Source: Mycolicibacterium moriokaense (GTDB lineage Bacteria; Actinomycetota; Actinomycetes; Mycobacteriales; Mycobacteriaceae). From it: DNA of 64,000 bases. The translations under genes were made by a program, and so were the position numbers. The stretch covers positions 4,898,001 to 4,962,000 of the forward strand of contig NZ_AP022560.1 of NCBI RefSeq assembly GCF_010726085.1, in the 5' to 3' direction. Within the stretch, counting starts at the first letter, position 1. Every line of letters starts with the position of its first letter. The notes beneath the pieces were generated by a model. That model worked only from the letters and a program-made list of their open reading frames with translations, did not search any database and had not been told where the DNA came from. This document shows, one piece after another, positions 43,486 to 52,659 of this stretch.

Positions 43486-44351
43486 GCGACCGCCATCGGG
43501 AAGAACATCGACTGCAGCTGGGTGATAGCGAGGTTCACAATCACCACACCAACCACATTGAGCGCCACGGAGGAGTTCACCGCGTCGGCGACACCGCGTG
43601 GTCCACCCTTGGCTTCAGTGCCCCGAAGCGAGGAAATGATCGCGACGATCGCGGCGAATGTAGCCGCCTTCGCCATGGCGAACCAGACGTCGGTCATCTT
43701 GGCGAAGGAACCGAACGACATCCAAAAACTGCCCGACGTCACGCCGCTCACCGTCAACGCCAGAGCGTAGGACGCCGCGACAGCGGAGGCGATGATGATG
43801 GTGCACAGAATCGGCGAGATGAGAATCAGGGCGAGAAAGCGCGGCACGACGAGCCTTCGCACAGGGTCGATTCCGAGGACGCGCATCGCGTCGAGTTCTT
43901 CGCGTATCTGCCGGGCGCCAAGGTCGGAAGCGATGGCCGAGGCGGCGGCACCGCCCATCAGCAGGCCGGCCGTGATCGGGGCACCCTGCCGAATGACGCC
44001 AACTCCGCTAGCCGCGCCGACCAGGGAACTGGCGCCGACCTGGTTGACGAGTCCGGAGGTCTGAACCGAAACCATCGCGCCGAACGGGATGGCCATGAGG
44101 ATCGCCGGTGTCGCCGTCACCTTCAACAAGAACCACGCCTGCGAGATCGTCTCGCCCCAGGGCAGTCGCAAGGTGAGGCCGTCCACGACGATGTACCGCA
44201 GTACCGAAACCGCCATGACGACGCCGCGCCCCGTCGTCGCAGCGCTTTGCACTGGAATAGCTACGATCCGCGCCGCGACTTTGCTGACACCGGCGAGCAC
44301 CGTTCCGCGCAGCTGCCCACCGGAACGAACGCTAGTGGTCACGATCGCCAT
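43482..44351 (-). CDS. yrbEA: YrbE family ABC permease, YrbEA position (first gene of mce operon)
   Basis: A 289-residue permease: AIPFGAMVSVQTSGLVNQVG, and GGAAASAIASDLGARQIREELDAM as the coupling segment. ATG 44351 (MAIVTTSV) gives the usual length. First of a tightly overlapping run that continues through mceF, the Mce-associated protein and four secreted proteins; divergent from AsnC regulator 2. Confidence 0.95.
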   Translation of the reverse strand: MAIVTTSVRSGGQLRGTVLAGVSKVAARIVAIPVQSAATTGRGVVMAVSVLRYIVVDGLTLRLPWGETISQAWFLLKVTATPAILMAIPFGAMVSVQTSGLVNQVGASSLVGAASGVGVIRQGAPITAGLLMGGAAASAIASDLGARQIREELDAMRVLGIDPVRRLVVPRFLALILISPILCTIIIASAVAASYALALTVSGVTSGSFWMSFGSFAKMTDVWFAMAKAATFAAIVAIISSLRGTEAKGGPRGVADAVNSSVALNVVGVVIVNLAITQLQSMFFPMAVA

Positions 44352-45026
44352 CTGAGTGCTGCCGCAATGCTCCACCCTGCCCGGTCGATTGTTGGAAGTT
44401 CGGTGATCCGGATACAAGTGAGATGTCTACCACATTATCGCACCCTGTCTAGCCCAAAAACACCGGAAATTTTCGACTCAGGCCTGTTAGTGTTTAGATC
44501 GCGTAGCTGGATGCCCCACTTGCTGCGGACTATACGACTATGCCCGGGGTAGCTTCGAGCCACTTGCACTACTCACGCCAAACGGCCTTGACGAGGGAAG
44601 TCGAGATGTCTACTCAGCACAGCTGGGTGGCCCTTGGGTCGCAATCCGCACCGGCCAGGATGGACGGCGCGCCGGAAGCCGAACTGTTTCGATCGCAAAT
44701 TCCTCGTCCGTCGGCGAGTTATCTGAAACCGATTTCGGACGGACCGGCCCGCCATCAACAGGGGCGCGCTCCGTTGGAATCCGCTTCCTTCGCCGGCCCT
44801 CCGGACCGCTGTTCTCGCGACGCCCATGCCACCTTCCCGGCGCGCGCACTCGGAAGGTCGCCACAAACCAACAAAATTAGCTATATCCTCGGCACGGGCA
44901 ATTCCGACGTTGCTGGCTCATGCCACCGCACGCCGAGCCGGGCACCCCTGCCGCGACGAACACCTCTCTCTCGCGCATCACGCAGTTGCCGCACAACTCC
45001 TACGTGCTTGTCCGAATGAACCTGCG
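44352..45026. other. Divergent intergenic region, mce operon / AsnC regulator 2
   Basis: 675 nt with no persuasive gene; open frames here lack protein-like composition and family features. The A/T-richer part at about 44420-44520 next to yrbEA is the likely promoter region. No clear inverted repeat seen. Confidence 0.6.
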
Positions 45027-46091
45027 ATGCCAACCGTTGACCGTCAGTCCGAAGGTGTCATTCTTCGTCCACCTGTCACGGGCGCGCTGACGGCCAACGT
45101 CGCGTCCTCGGTGAATTTGAATGCCGCGAACCGCGCGGATCCCGACGAAATCGACCGTGCTCTAATCGATTTGCTTCTCCGCGACGTCAAGATGACGAAT
45201 CGGGAGCTGGCATCGAGCATCGGAGTCAGCGAGTCGGCCGTCAGCACCCGACTGCGCAATCTCACCGCGTCGGGCGCGATCAATTTCACCGCCATAATCG
45301 ATTGGGAGGAAGCAGGTTTCGAGTGGCTGGTCATCGCGCGAATACGCACACACAACCGATCTCCTCGAGAGGTCGCAGAAGCCGTGAGCAGCCTCGCACA
45401 GTGCGTGGTTGCCGCGGTGAGCCTCGGCGACCATAACGTCGTCGCCTACTTGTTGGTCCAGGACCGTGCGGAACTGAAGCGGCTCACCGACGATGACTTG
45501 CCTTCGATAGCGGGAATCGCCGACATGAGTTTGGATGTCGCTACCGACACGATCATCACTCCAAACGGACGCCGTGTGTTCGTCGGTCGCGGCGTGCCGA
45601 TCCTTCGGCTGCCCGCACCACGCGTTCCGCTGGATGACCTGGACGTGGCCATTCTCGAGGCACTGATCGAAGACGGGCGACAATCCAATCGCAGGATCGC
45701 TCACGCGCAGCGAGCATCCGAGGGAACGGTTCGCGCGCGGATCAATCGCATGGTGCAAGCCAATCTGGTTCGAGCCGTCGCGATGGTTGATCCCGTTGCC
45801 CTCGGGTTCGCCGCCTTCATCGCCACTATCAGCATTCGAGTCGACAGATCCCGGATCCTGGCAATCAGGGATGAACTCGCCGCAATTCCCGAGATTGCGT
45901 TCATGGCGGTTTGCGTCGGCGACTCCGATCTGAGCATCGCGGTCACCGCAAACGCGCCAGAAGAACTCGTCGAGGTGATCGCTGAGCGGGTGCAGACCAT
46001 CGCCGGAGTTCACAGCATAGAAATTCTGCTCTTCGTCGACATAGTTCTCTTCAGTCCCTATATGAAACGTCTTGCAAAGCCCGGACGGTAA
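45027..46091 (+). CDS. Tandem-domain Lrp/AsnC family regulator 2
   Basis: A 354-residue doubled Lrp/AsnC protein, close paralogue of regulator 1 (shared ALI-LLL, KMTNREL, GVSESAVS-RLR-LTASGAI, IIDWEEAGFEW, PNGRRVF). Two HTHs (about residues 50-75 and 215-240) each followed by a RAM effector domain. Divergent from yrbEA, so the best candidate regulator of the mce operon. ATG 45027 is used; the open frame further upstream is low-complexity shadow. Confidence 0.9.
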   Translation: MPTVDRQSEGVILRPPVTGALTANVASSVNLNAANRADPDEIDRALIDLLLRDVKMTNRELASSIGVSESAVSTRLRNLTASGAINFTAIIDWEEAGFEWLVIARIRTHNRSPREVAEAVSSLAQCVVAAVSLGDHNVVAYLLVQDRAELKRLTDDDLPSIAGIADMSLDVATDTIITPNGRRVFVGRGVPILRLPAPRVPLDDLDVAILEALIEDGRQSNRRIAHAQRASEGTVRARINRMVQANLVRAVAMVDPVALGFAAFIATISIRVDRSRILAIRDELAAIPEIAFMAVCVGDSDLSIAVTANAPEELVEVIAERVQTIAGVHSIEILLFVDIVLFSPYMKRLAKPGR

Positions 46092-46181
46092 GCGACGTAG
46101 CCACATCGCCACTCAACAATCCGAAACAACACTTCTCGGCGACATGCGGTTCGCTAAATGCCGATCAGCGGCGCTCTGAGG

Positions 46182-46197
46182 TGAATTTTGCGTAGAG
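46182..46197 (+). promoter_or_regulatory. TTTTGCGTA motif upstream of AsnC regulator 3
   Basis: TGAATTTTGCGTAGAG; matches the copy upstream of the carotenoid oxygenase (TCAATTTTGCGTAGAT) at 14 of 16 positions. It lies about 55 nt before the GTG of regulator 3. Suggests autoregulation and a link to the oxidative locus downstream. Confidence 0.4.
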
Positions 46198-46249
46198 TAG
46201 CCTTGATTAAGGGGCCGTTGCCCCACGTGTCACTCAGAGGGGAAAGACG

Positions 46250-47254
46250 GTGGCGAAAGCGGTCGGACCGGCGCGCAAGCACCTTGAGGCAGTGAGTTCT
46301 GCCGCGAGTTCCGGCCCTGAATTGGACCACCTGGACCGAGCGTTGATCGAGCAGCTTCGCCTGGACGGACGCAAGGGCAACCGTTCCCTCGCAACCGAAC
46401 TGAACGTCAACGAGGTGACTGTCGCGACGCGATTGCGGCGACTGGAAGAGGCCGGTGCGCTGCGCGTGGTCGCTATCACCGACATGCGGCTGTTTGGTCA
46501 CCGGGAGTTCGCCTTCGCCATGATCAATGTTTCCGGCCGGTCCGTGTTCTCCGTAGCCGCCGAGGTCGCCGAGTTGTCGGAAGCCATCGGCGTCACGATC
46601 TGCACGGGACGCTACGACATCATCGTGGCGATGCTGGGGCGGGACAAGCTTCACCTGGCCGACCTGTTCAACACGACGCTGGCAAAAATCAAGGGCGTGA
46701 GCGCCGTACACGGCTGCATTGCGCTCGACGTCTTGAAATACGACTCCAAGTGGTCACTGCTCAACGTCGATCCCGGCACCATGCCTGAAGCACAACCGAG
46801 CGACACCGTCGACCAGATGGACCTCGCGATCATCGAACGACTTCAGCTCAATGCGCGACGGAGCAATCGCCAGATCGCCACGGATCTGGGCGTCTCCGAA
46901 GGCACGGTCCGTGTTCGTATCAAGCGAATGCTTGCTGACCGAGTCTTTCGCATCCAGGCGGTCTCCGACATCGTCGCATCGGGTATCAGCGCACACGCAT
47001 TTGTCGGCGCAAAGGTTGCTCCGGGCAAGGTGAGCGATGTCGCCGCCGCGCTCGCCAAGCGTGAGGACGTCGCCCAAATCACCAGGGTTCTCGATGATTT
47101 CGATCTCATCGCCGTGTTGATCGCCCCCGACCGGAATGCACTCATTTCCGGCATTCTCGACGAGATTGCGGTTACGCCCGGAGTGCGCAGCATCGAGGTC
47201 TTCGATGGAGTCGATACGCTCAAACACACCTACGCGTGGACCTGGATCGTCTGA
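46250..47254 (+). CDS. Tandem-domain Lrp/AsnC family regulator 3
   Basis: A 334-residue third doubled Lrp/AsnC protein, more distant from the other two: HTH1 KGNRSLATELNVNEVTVATRL, HTH2 RSNRQIATDLGVSEGTVRVRI, with RAM domains after each. GTG 46250 has AGAGGGG about 9 nt upstream. Its 3' end abuts the convergent FAD oxidoreductase gene with no gap. Likely controls neighbouring oxidative genes and itself. Confidence 0.9.
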   Translation: MAKAVGPARKHLEAVSSAASSGPELDHLDRALIEQLRLDGRKGNRSLATELNVNEVTVATRLRRLEEAGALRVVAITDMRLFGHREFAFAMINVSGRSVFSVAAEVAELSEAIGVTICTGRYDIIVAMLGRDKLHLADLFNTTLAKIKGVSAVHGCIALDVLKYDSKWSLLNVDPGTMPEAQPSDTVDQMDLAIIERLQLNARRSNRQIATDLGVSEGTVRVRIKRMLADRVFRIQAVSDIVASGISAHAFVGAKVAPGKVSDVAAALAKREDVAQITRVLDDFDLIAVLIAPDRNALISGILDEIAVTPGVRSIEVFDGVDTLKHTYAWTWIV

Positions 47255-48871
47255 TCAGCTGGCTGAGCTCGCTCTCCGGGCACTGCGTCGGCCAACGCCG
47301 AGATCAGCGAGAACGACGGCAGCGCAGTGCTTTCCGGGAAGACCGGATACTCCCCCACCCGGATGGCAGCTAGCAGACCCGAGGTACAACCCATCGACAG
47401 CAGTGCGGTAGCCGCCGGCGCCTGCGGCGGGACGGATCGGTCCAATCCGAGTCGGCAGGTTGTCGATGTGATAGATGCAGCCATTCTCCGCGCCCGTGCG
47501 AACAGCAAGATCATGGGCGGTCTCGACGAACGCGCCAATCTGCAGACGTTTGAAATCCGGTGCGGCTTCGGCCACTTTCTCCTCTAGTCGACGCTCTGCC
47601 TCCCCGCGCCACTTATCCCATCCGCCGACCGGTTCTACCGGAGCCGGGCTGTACAGCTGCACGATGTCTTGGCCCTCGGGAGCCTGGCTTGGATCCACGG
47701 CAGAGAGGATGCCGAGACAGAACGTGGTCCGATCGGGCAATTCACCGCGCGCCGACTGTTCACCGGCGGCGACAACTTCTTCGAGGGTCCCCATGTAGAT
47801 CGCGGGCTTTCGCAGATCCACGCCGTCGCGCCGGTTCGGCTGATGGTTCGGCAGTTCAATGCGGCCCGAGAAGGCGGCGTTGATGGTGAACGTGCCGAGA
47901 CCTGTCGCATTGGCCGGAGCTTTCCGAAGCCGCTCGGCAATCTCGCGAGGTAGTGCCTCACCCACGAGATCGGGAACGCGGTGCACGGGGCATGCTGCGA
48001 TGACGGCACGGTCAGCATGGAGTTCGCTGCCATCGGTCAACTCGACGACACCACCACGCTTGTGCATCCGCACCGCCGCGACCTCGCTGGAAAGCCCAAC
48101 AGCGCCGCCGTGCGCCGTCAGGCATCGCTCCAGGGCGGCCACGAGCCCGCCCATCCCCCCGACGGGCCGAGCTGCGCCCTTGTGGTGGATCATCGCAGGC
48201 GCCAACAGCGCAATGGCGCTGCCGTCAACGGAGAGCGGGGCAAGGATCGCTCCGGTGCCCGCGAAAATCCCGCGGACGGCCTCCGACTCAAACAATGCCT
48301 CGATTCCGTCCGCAGCGGTTGCGGTCAGCGCCGACGCGAGCAGTGAGCGAACCCGGCGACCTCCCGCAACTGCCCGCAACGCTGCGGCGAGGGTGGCCAA
48401 GCTCGGCCTCTTGGGATGTGAGAGGCCGTATGCGTCCTGGATTTTCAGAATCTTGATGGCGGCCTCAGTGAGCTCTGCGTATGTGTCAGCGTCCCGCTTG
48501 GAGAATCGCCTGATGTCGTCGACCGTCTTGCCCAGATTTGCTTGGAGAACGATGGATTCGCCGTCGTCACCAAGCCATGCCCACCCGTGAGCGTCCAGAT
48601 CTCGATGGCCGAACTCCTCGAGTCCGAGTTCGCGACCAACGCCCGCCGCCCGAAAGTAGACGTTCTCCCAGGCTCCTGGACTGAGAATGTGCTCCGGCGC
48701 CTCTGGGATGAACGCGCGCGATGCTGCCATTCCGCCCAGCCAGTCACGCTGCTCCAACACGACGACCCGCAGACCTGCTTTGGCCAGATAGCACCCCGCG
48801 ACCAGACCGTTGTGTCCCCCACCCACAATGACGACGTCGTAGTGGGTCTGGTCGAGGTCGTTCATCATCAA
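47255..48871 (-). CDS. Phytoene-desaturase/PYROXD2-like FAD-dependent oxidoreductase
   Basis: A 538-residue flavoprotein of the carotenoid desaturase/retinol saturase type. N-terminal FAD dinucleotide motif VVIVGGGHNGLVAGCYLAKAG, VLEQRDWLGGMAASR, and C-terminal GLYLGSASCHPGGGVSGLPGKHCA (FAD-binding). Such enzymes oxidise or saturate double bonds of isoprenoids or other lipids. Lies upstream in the same direction as the carotenoid oxygenase, separated by 69 nt, so possibly co-transcribed. Confidence 0.88.
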   Translation of the reverse strand: MMMNDLDQTHYDVVIVGGGHNGLVAGCYLAKAGLRVVVLEQRDWLGGMAASRAFIPEAPEHILSPGAWENVYFRAAGVGRELGLEEFGHRDLDAHGWAWLGDDGESIVLQANLGKTVDDIRRFSKRDADTYAELTEAAIKILKIQDAYGLSHPKRPSLATLAAALRAVAGGRRVRSLLASALTATAADGIEALFESEAVRGIFAGTGAILAPLSVDGSAIALLAPAMIHHKGAARPVGGMGGLVAALERCLTAHGGAVGLSSEVAAVRMHKRGGVVELTDGSELHADRAVIAACPVHRVPDLVGEALPREIAERLRKAPANATGLGTFTINAAFSGRIELPNHQPNRRDGVDLRKPAIYMGTLEEVVAAGEQSARGELPDRTTFCLGILSAVDPSQAPEGQDIVQLYSPAPVEPVGGWDKWRGEAERRLEEKVAEAAPDFKRLQIGAFVETAHDLAVRTGAENGCIYHIDNLPTRIGPIRPAAGAGGYRTAVDGLYLGSASCHPGGGVSGLPGKHCAAVVLADLGVGRRSARRASSAS

Positions 48872-48940
48872 CTCCGATTCTCCGTGACTCGCAACGCAAC
48901 AGCTCTACGAGCGGTCACTCTGTTCAACCTCGGGCCACCG

Positions 48941-50422
48941 TCAGCGGTCGAAGCTCATGTAGTGACCGTGTGGTGTCCAGCCGATTTGGAAGGGCAATTC
49001 GATCCGTGTGATGGGCCCGGCGGTGAAGTCATCAGTGTCGAAAATCTGGAACTCCGAGGTGTTTTCCATGAAATGCGAGATCGGGACGATCAAGTATCCG
49101 TCACCCTCGGGCGCCGATGCCGAACGCGGCGCGAACGTCGGCTCCATCAGGGCAACGGACTGCCCCTTACCGTCGACCTGGTAGAGCTCCTCGGCGCCCG
49201 TGTGGACGTTGCGCCTGACGACCGCATTCAGCGACCAGAGACTGTCGCCGCAGGCCATGAAACCCCACTCGTAGTTCTTGCCGTAGAAGCGCTCGTCGAC
49301 CTTCGGGAACTCGACCGCACGATCGTCGAGGCGTTCACTTTGGACCGCACCGGTTTCGAGGTCGACGGTCCATCTGCCCGTGACAGCCGCACCGAACGGC
49401 ACGAAATCGACACCGAACTCGACTTGGTCCTCGAACGGGAACGGCGGACGGTCGTAGATCGGTCCGTCGAGGATCAGCTTGTTCCCAACGTGATTGGCCG
49501 ACATCGTGTGCATGATGTATTGGCTGTCGAAATCCGCTGTGACCCACTTGATGGGTCCGTTGATGTCGTCTCGCGGGATGAGGGCCAGCCTGGTCGGCAG
49601 GGAAGGATCCCAGCCGAAGACGGAAAGGCCACGCTCGATGCGTGATTGATCGACGATGAACGGTTGGAACGGTAGGACAACGTATTTTTCGGTCAGCCAC
49701 ATGTCATGGGCGTTCTGGGCGTATGGGGCATCGTCGATATCCCGAGTCTGAATGCGGCCGTCGGGGTGTATCCAGTGCAGCGTCACATACGGCTCATAGT
49801 CGCGGTACGCCCAGCCGTAGAGGACGCCGCTCTCGGCATCCCACTTCGGGTGAGCTGTGAAAGTGTTGTCCCCGAAGCATGTTGGCGGGGTCATCCCGGG
49901 AGACAACCGGTGTGACCACGGCACGATCCCGCGGGTTTTCAGCGTTACCGGGTCGACGGCGACAGGTGGAATTCCTTGTTCACCACTGGCGAGCAACTCG
50001 CCGGCGAACGGGAAGATGTTGACGATCGGACTGCCGGACGGTACGCCCGCGGTGTACTCGTTCGGAATCGACGCGCCCAACCCATAGCCCCGCCAATCGG
50101 TGAAGACACCGTCTGTCCACTCGAACAGCGACTCATTGTGCTTCTGCTCCAACAGATATTTCGGCGTCTCGATCCACTTGTTGGTGAAGTGCGCCCTGCC
50201 TTCGGAGAGCACCAGCCCCTGGACCATGGCGTCCGTCGCAGCCTGCCCGTTGAACCCCTGCTTTGTTGGTCGCTTCCATGTTGGCCCCACCCGGTAGAAG
50301 CCACCGTTGAGGTCCGGTGGAATCGCTCCGTCCGTCACCACACAATCCTCGACATACGCCTCGAAACGCATCGGCTTCAGCGGCCCCATCAAGCGGATGT
50401 CGTTCGGAATGGCAGTGACCAT
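48941..50422 (-). CDS. Carotenoid cleavage oxygenase (RPE65/CCD family)
   Basis: A 493-residue seven-blade propeller oxygenase with four iron-binding histidines at family positions: FTAHPKWD, QNAHDMWLT, IMHTMSANH and TPHGHYM. It cleaves a double bond in carotenoids, apocarotenoids or phenylpropenoid/stilbene-like compounds using O2. ATG 50422 has GGAAGG 5 nt upstream; the longer frame upstream is inside the promoter region. The divergent region carries a TTTTGCGTA motif and a separate inverted repeat. Confidence 0.92.
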   Translation of the reverse strand: MVTAIPNDIRLMGPLKPMRFEAYVEDCVVTDGAIPPDLNGGFYRVGPTWKRPTKQGFNGQAATDAMVQGLVLSEGRAHFTNKWIETPKYLLEQKHNESLFEWTDGVFTDWRGYGLGASIPNEYTAGVPSGSPIVNIFPFAGELLASGEQGIPPVAVDPVTLKTRGIVPWSHRLSPGMTPPTCFGDNTFTAHPKWDAESGVLYGWAYRDYEPYVTLHWIHPDGRIQTRDIDDAPYAQNAHDMWLTEKYVVLPFQPFIVDQSRIERGLSVFGWDPSLPTRLALIPRDDINGPIKWVTADFDSQYIMHTMSANHVGNKLILDGPIYDRPPFPFEDQVEFGVDFVPFGAAVTGRWTVDLETGAVQSERLDDRAVEFPKVDERFYGKNYEWGFMACGDSLWSLNAVVRRNVHTGAEELYQVDGKGQSVALMEPTFAPRSASAPEGDGYLIVPISHFMENTSEFQIFDTDDFTAGPITRIELPFQIGWTPHGHYMSFDR

Positions 50423-50483
50423 GTCGACCTTCCTTGGCGCGAGAGGTGATGTGGACAACAATAGGGCCCCAGCCGCAGATAAG

Positions 50484-50499
50484 TCAATTTTGCGTAGAT
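50484..50499 (+). promoter_or_regulatory. TTTTGCGTA motif upstream of carotenoid oxygenase
   Basis: TCAATTTTGCGTAGAT, in the divergent region between the carotenoid oxygenase and an acyl-CoA dehydrogenase. Near-identical to the site before AsnC regulator 3 (46182) and similar to 55540. Confidence 0.4.
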
Positions 50500-50512
50500 A
50501 TTGTCCAGTTCT

Positions 50513-50534
50513 ACTGTGCATAGATTCGCACAGT
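50513..50534. promoter_or_regulatory. Inverted repeat ACTGTGC-N8-GCACAGT
   Basis: Perfect 7-nt arms 8 nt apart, about 60 nt before the acyl-CoA dehydrogenase start and 90 nt before the carotenoid oxygenase start. Spacing suits a dimeric regulator (TetR, GntR or similar). No such regulator gene is adjacent. Confidence 0.45.
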
Positions 50535-50596
50535 GCGAATATGGTCGGCATTACACGAAGGTCGATTGGCCGCCAACCAGAGTGAGAGGACCCCGC

Positions 50597-51778
50597 GTGA
50601 CACCCGTGCTGAGCACTCCCCGCTCGACGCCTCCATGGATGACCGACGATGTCGTCGCCGTCGCCGAACTCGCGAGAGAGTTCTTCGCGCGACATGTCAC
50701 TCCAGCCGCCGAGCAGTCCGTCGCGGAGGGCAGGCCCGACCGAGATCTCTATCGGCGGGCCGGCGACATGGGCCTGCTGTGCATGTCGGTGCCCGAACAG
50801 TACGGCGGTGGCGGAGGCACGTTCGCCCATGAGGCCGCGTTGCTGACGGAACAGACACTGGCGGGCGATCCCTCACTGCACCTGGGTGTGCATTCGATCA
50901 TCGTGCCGCACTACATCCTTGCCTACGGCTCTGAAGCACAGAAGCTGCGGTACCTGCCGCGCCTCGCAAGCGGCGAGTGGATCGGGGCCATCGCGATGAC
51001 CGAACCGGGCGCGGGCTCTGATCTACAGGCCATGGCGGCCCGGGCGCGACCGGTCGACGGGGGCTATGCCATCACAGGTACCAAGTGCTTCATCTCGAAC
51101 GGACTCAACGCCGATATCGTCATCGTGGCAGCCAAGACCGACCCGGAAGCACGTGGCGCCGGCATCTCCCTATTCATAGTCGATGTCACCGAACGCGCCG
51201 CCGGTGTGGCGCCGACCGGTTTCTCCCGCGGTGCACCCTTGAAAAAGATCGGCCAAAAGGGCCAGGACACAGCGGAACTCTACTTCGAGGACTTCCTGGT
51301 GCCCGCTGACTCGGTGCTGGGAACGGTCAACGGCGGCTTCTCGCAGCTGAAGACCCAACTCGCCGCCGAACGGGTCATCCTCGGCGTCTCGGCGGTGGCG
51401 GCGATGGAACGTGCGGTCGCGCTGACGGCGGAATACGTCAAGCAGCGCAAGGTGTTCGGCGGCACACTGATCGATATGCAGAACACCCGTTTCGAACTGG
51501 CGGAGTGCACGACGATCGCGAGGGTGTCGCGCACCTTCATCGATACCTGTATCGAGGCGCTGGTACGCGGCGAACTCGACGCCACCACTGCCGCGATGGC
51601 CAAATACTGGCTGTCCGAGCAGCAATGCGCGGTGATCGACAGGTGCCTCCAGTTATTCGGCGGCTACGGCTACAGCTTGGAATATCCCATCGCACAGATG
51701 TACGCGGATGCTCGAATTCAGAAGATCTACGCGGGCGCCAACGAGGTCATGAAGGAACTCATCGCCCGCTCCTTGTGA
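50597..51778 (+). CDS. Acyl-CoA dehydrogenase
   Basis: A 393-residue standard-length acyl-CoA dehydrogenase: IAMTEPGAGSDL, TKCFISNGLNADI, QLFGGYGYSLEYP and KIYAGANEVMKE, whose Glu is at the catalytic-base position. It removes two hydrogens from an acyl-CoA to give an enoyl-CoA, with FAD. GTG 50597 has GAGAGG 7 nt upstream. Stop is 1 nt from the convergent SDR stop. Confidence 0.93.
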   Translation: MTPVLSTPRSTPPWMTDDVVAVAELAREFFARHVTPAAEQSVAEGRPDRDLYRRAGDMGLLCMSVPEQYGGGGGTFAHEAALLTEQTLAGDPSLHLGVHSIIVPHYILAYGSEAQKLRYLPRLASGEWIGAIAMTEPGAGSDLQAMAARARPVDGGYAITGTKCFISNGLNADIVIVAAKTDPEARGAGISLFIVDVTERAAGVAPTGFSRGAPLKKIGQKGQDTAELYFEDFLVPADSVLGTVNGGFSQLKTQLAAERVILGVSAVAAMERAVALTAEYVKQRKVFGGTLIDMQNTRFELAECTTIARVSRTFIDTCIEALVRGELDATTAAMAKYWLSEQQCAVIDRCLQLFGGYGYSLEYPIAQMYADARIQKIYAGANEVMKELIARSL

Positions 51779-51779
51779 G

Positions 51780-52619
51780 TCAGTAGATCGAGGGGGGCAC
51801 TCCGCCGCCATCTATGACCACCCGTTGACCGGTGATGTACTCGCCGCCGGATCCTGCCAGGAAGACGACAAGCTTCGCGATGTCCCCCGGCTTGCAGATC
51901 CGGCCGAACGGCGAATGCTGTTCTGTCGCTTCGACGGTGCCGCCCGACGTCGTGGCCTTGATCAGCTTCGCGCCCATGTCCGTGTCGATCACCCCGGGTG
52001 AGATGATGTTGACCCGGACACCGTTGTCGCGCTCCTCGCGGGCCAACACTCGGCAGGCCGTCTCCATTGCGGCCTTTGCCATCGCATACGGCGCGGTGTT
52101 CGCTGGGCACGAGTCAACGACTGTACTCGAGACCATCACGATGTCCGATCGTTCCTTCTTGCGCATTCCGGGTAACAAGGCGCGGATCAGCGCGAGGGGC
52201 CCGAGCGTGTGCACGCCGAGAAGATGGATGAACTCCGACGGATCCGTCTCTGCGACGGAGTTCCCCCGACTTGCCACGCCGGCGTTGCTCACCAAGAGAT
52301 CAACATCGCCGAATCGGTCGGATACTTGCTCGACCGCGCTCCGCCACGACTCTTCGTCGGCGGCGGACGCGTAGACCGACATCGCCTGCGCTCCAGTTGC
52401 TTCGATTCCAGCGACCACCTCGGCCGCGGCTTCCGGTGAGCGTTTGTACGTAACCGCCACCATCGCACCGGCGCCGGCCACCTCACGGGCCACCTCTGCT
52501 CCCACCCCGCGCGAGCCGCCAGTGATCAGGGCCACGCGGCCGCGCAGTGGCTGTGACGGCGCCGCTGTCGCCACAGACAGTGCGGAGTCAGACAAGTTCT
52601 CAACCACCTTCTCTTGCAA
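51780..52619 (-). CDS. Short-chain dehydrogenase/reductase
   Basis: About 279 residues with a 25-residue N-terminal lead. TGGSRGVGAEVA, SNAG, active-site SST...YAMAKAA, and ITGQRVVIDGGG. Outermost start is TTG 52619; TTG 52595 has AAGGTGG 8 nt upstream and may be the real one. Probably acts with the adjacent dehydrogenase and monooxygenase in oxidation of the same compound class. Confidence 0.9.
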   Translation of the reverse strand: MQEKVVENLSDSALSVATAAPSQPLRGRVALITGGSRGVGAEVAREVAGAGAMVAVTYKRSPEAAAEVVAGIEATGAQAMSVYASAADEESWRSAVEQVSDRFGDVDLLVSNAGVASRGNSVAETDPSEFIHLLGVHTLGPLALIRALLPGMRKKERSDIVMVSSTVVDSCPANTAPYAMAKAAMETACRVLAREERDNGVRVNIISPGVIDTDMGAKLIKATTSGGTVEATEQHSPFGRICKPGDIAKLVVFLAGSGGEYITGQRVVIDGGGVPPSIY

Positions 52620-52659
52620 TGCCGCTAGTCAGACTGCCTCATGCACCTTCCGGTCGCTG

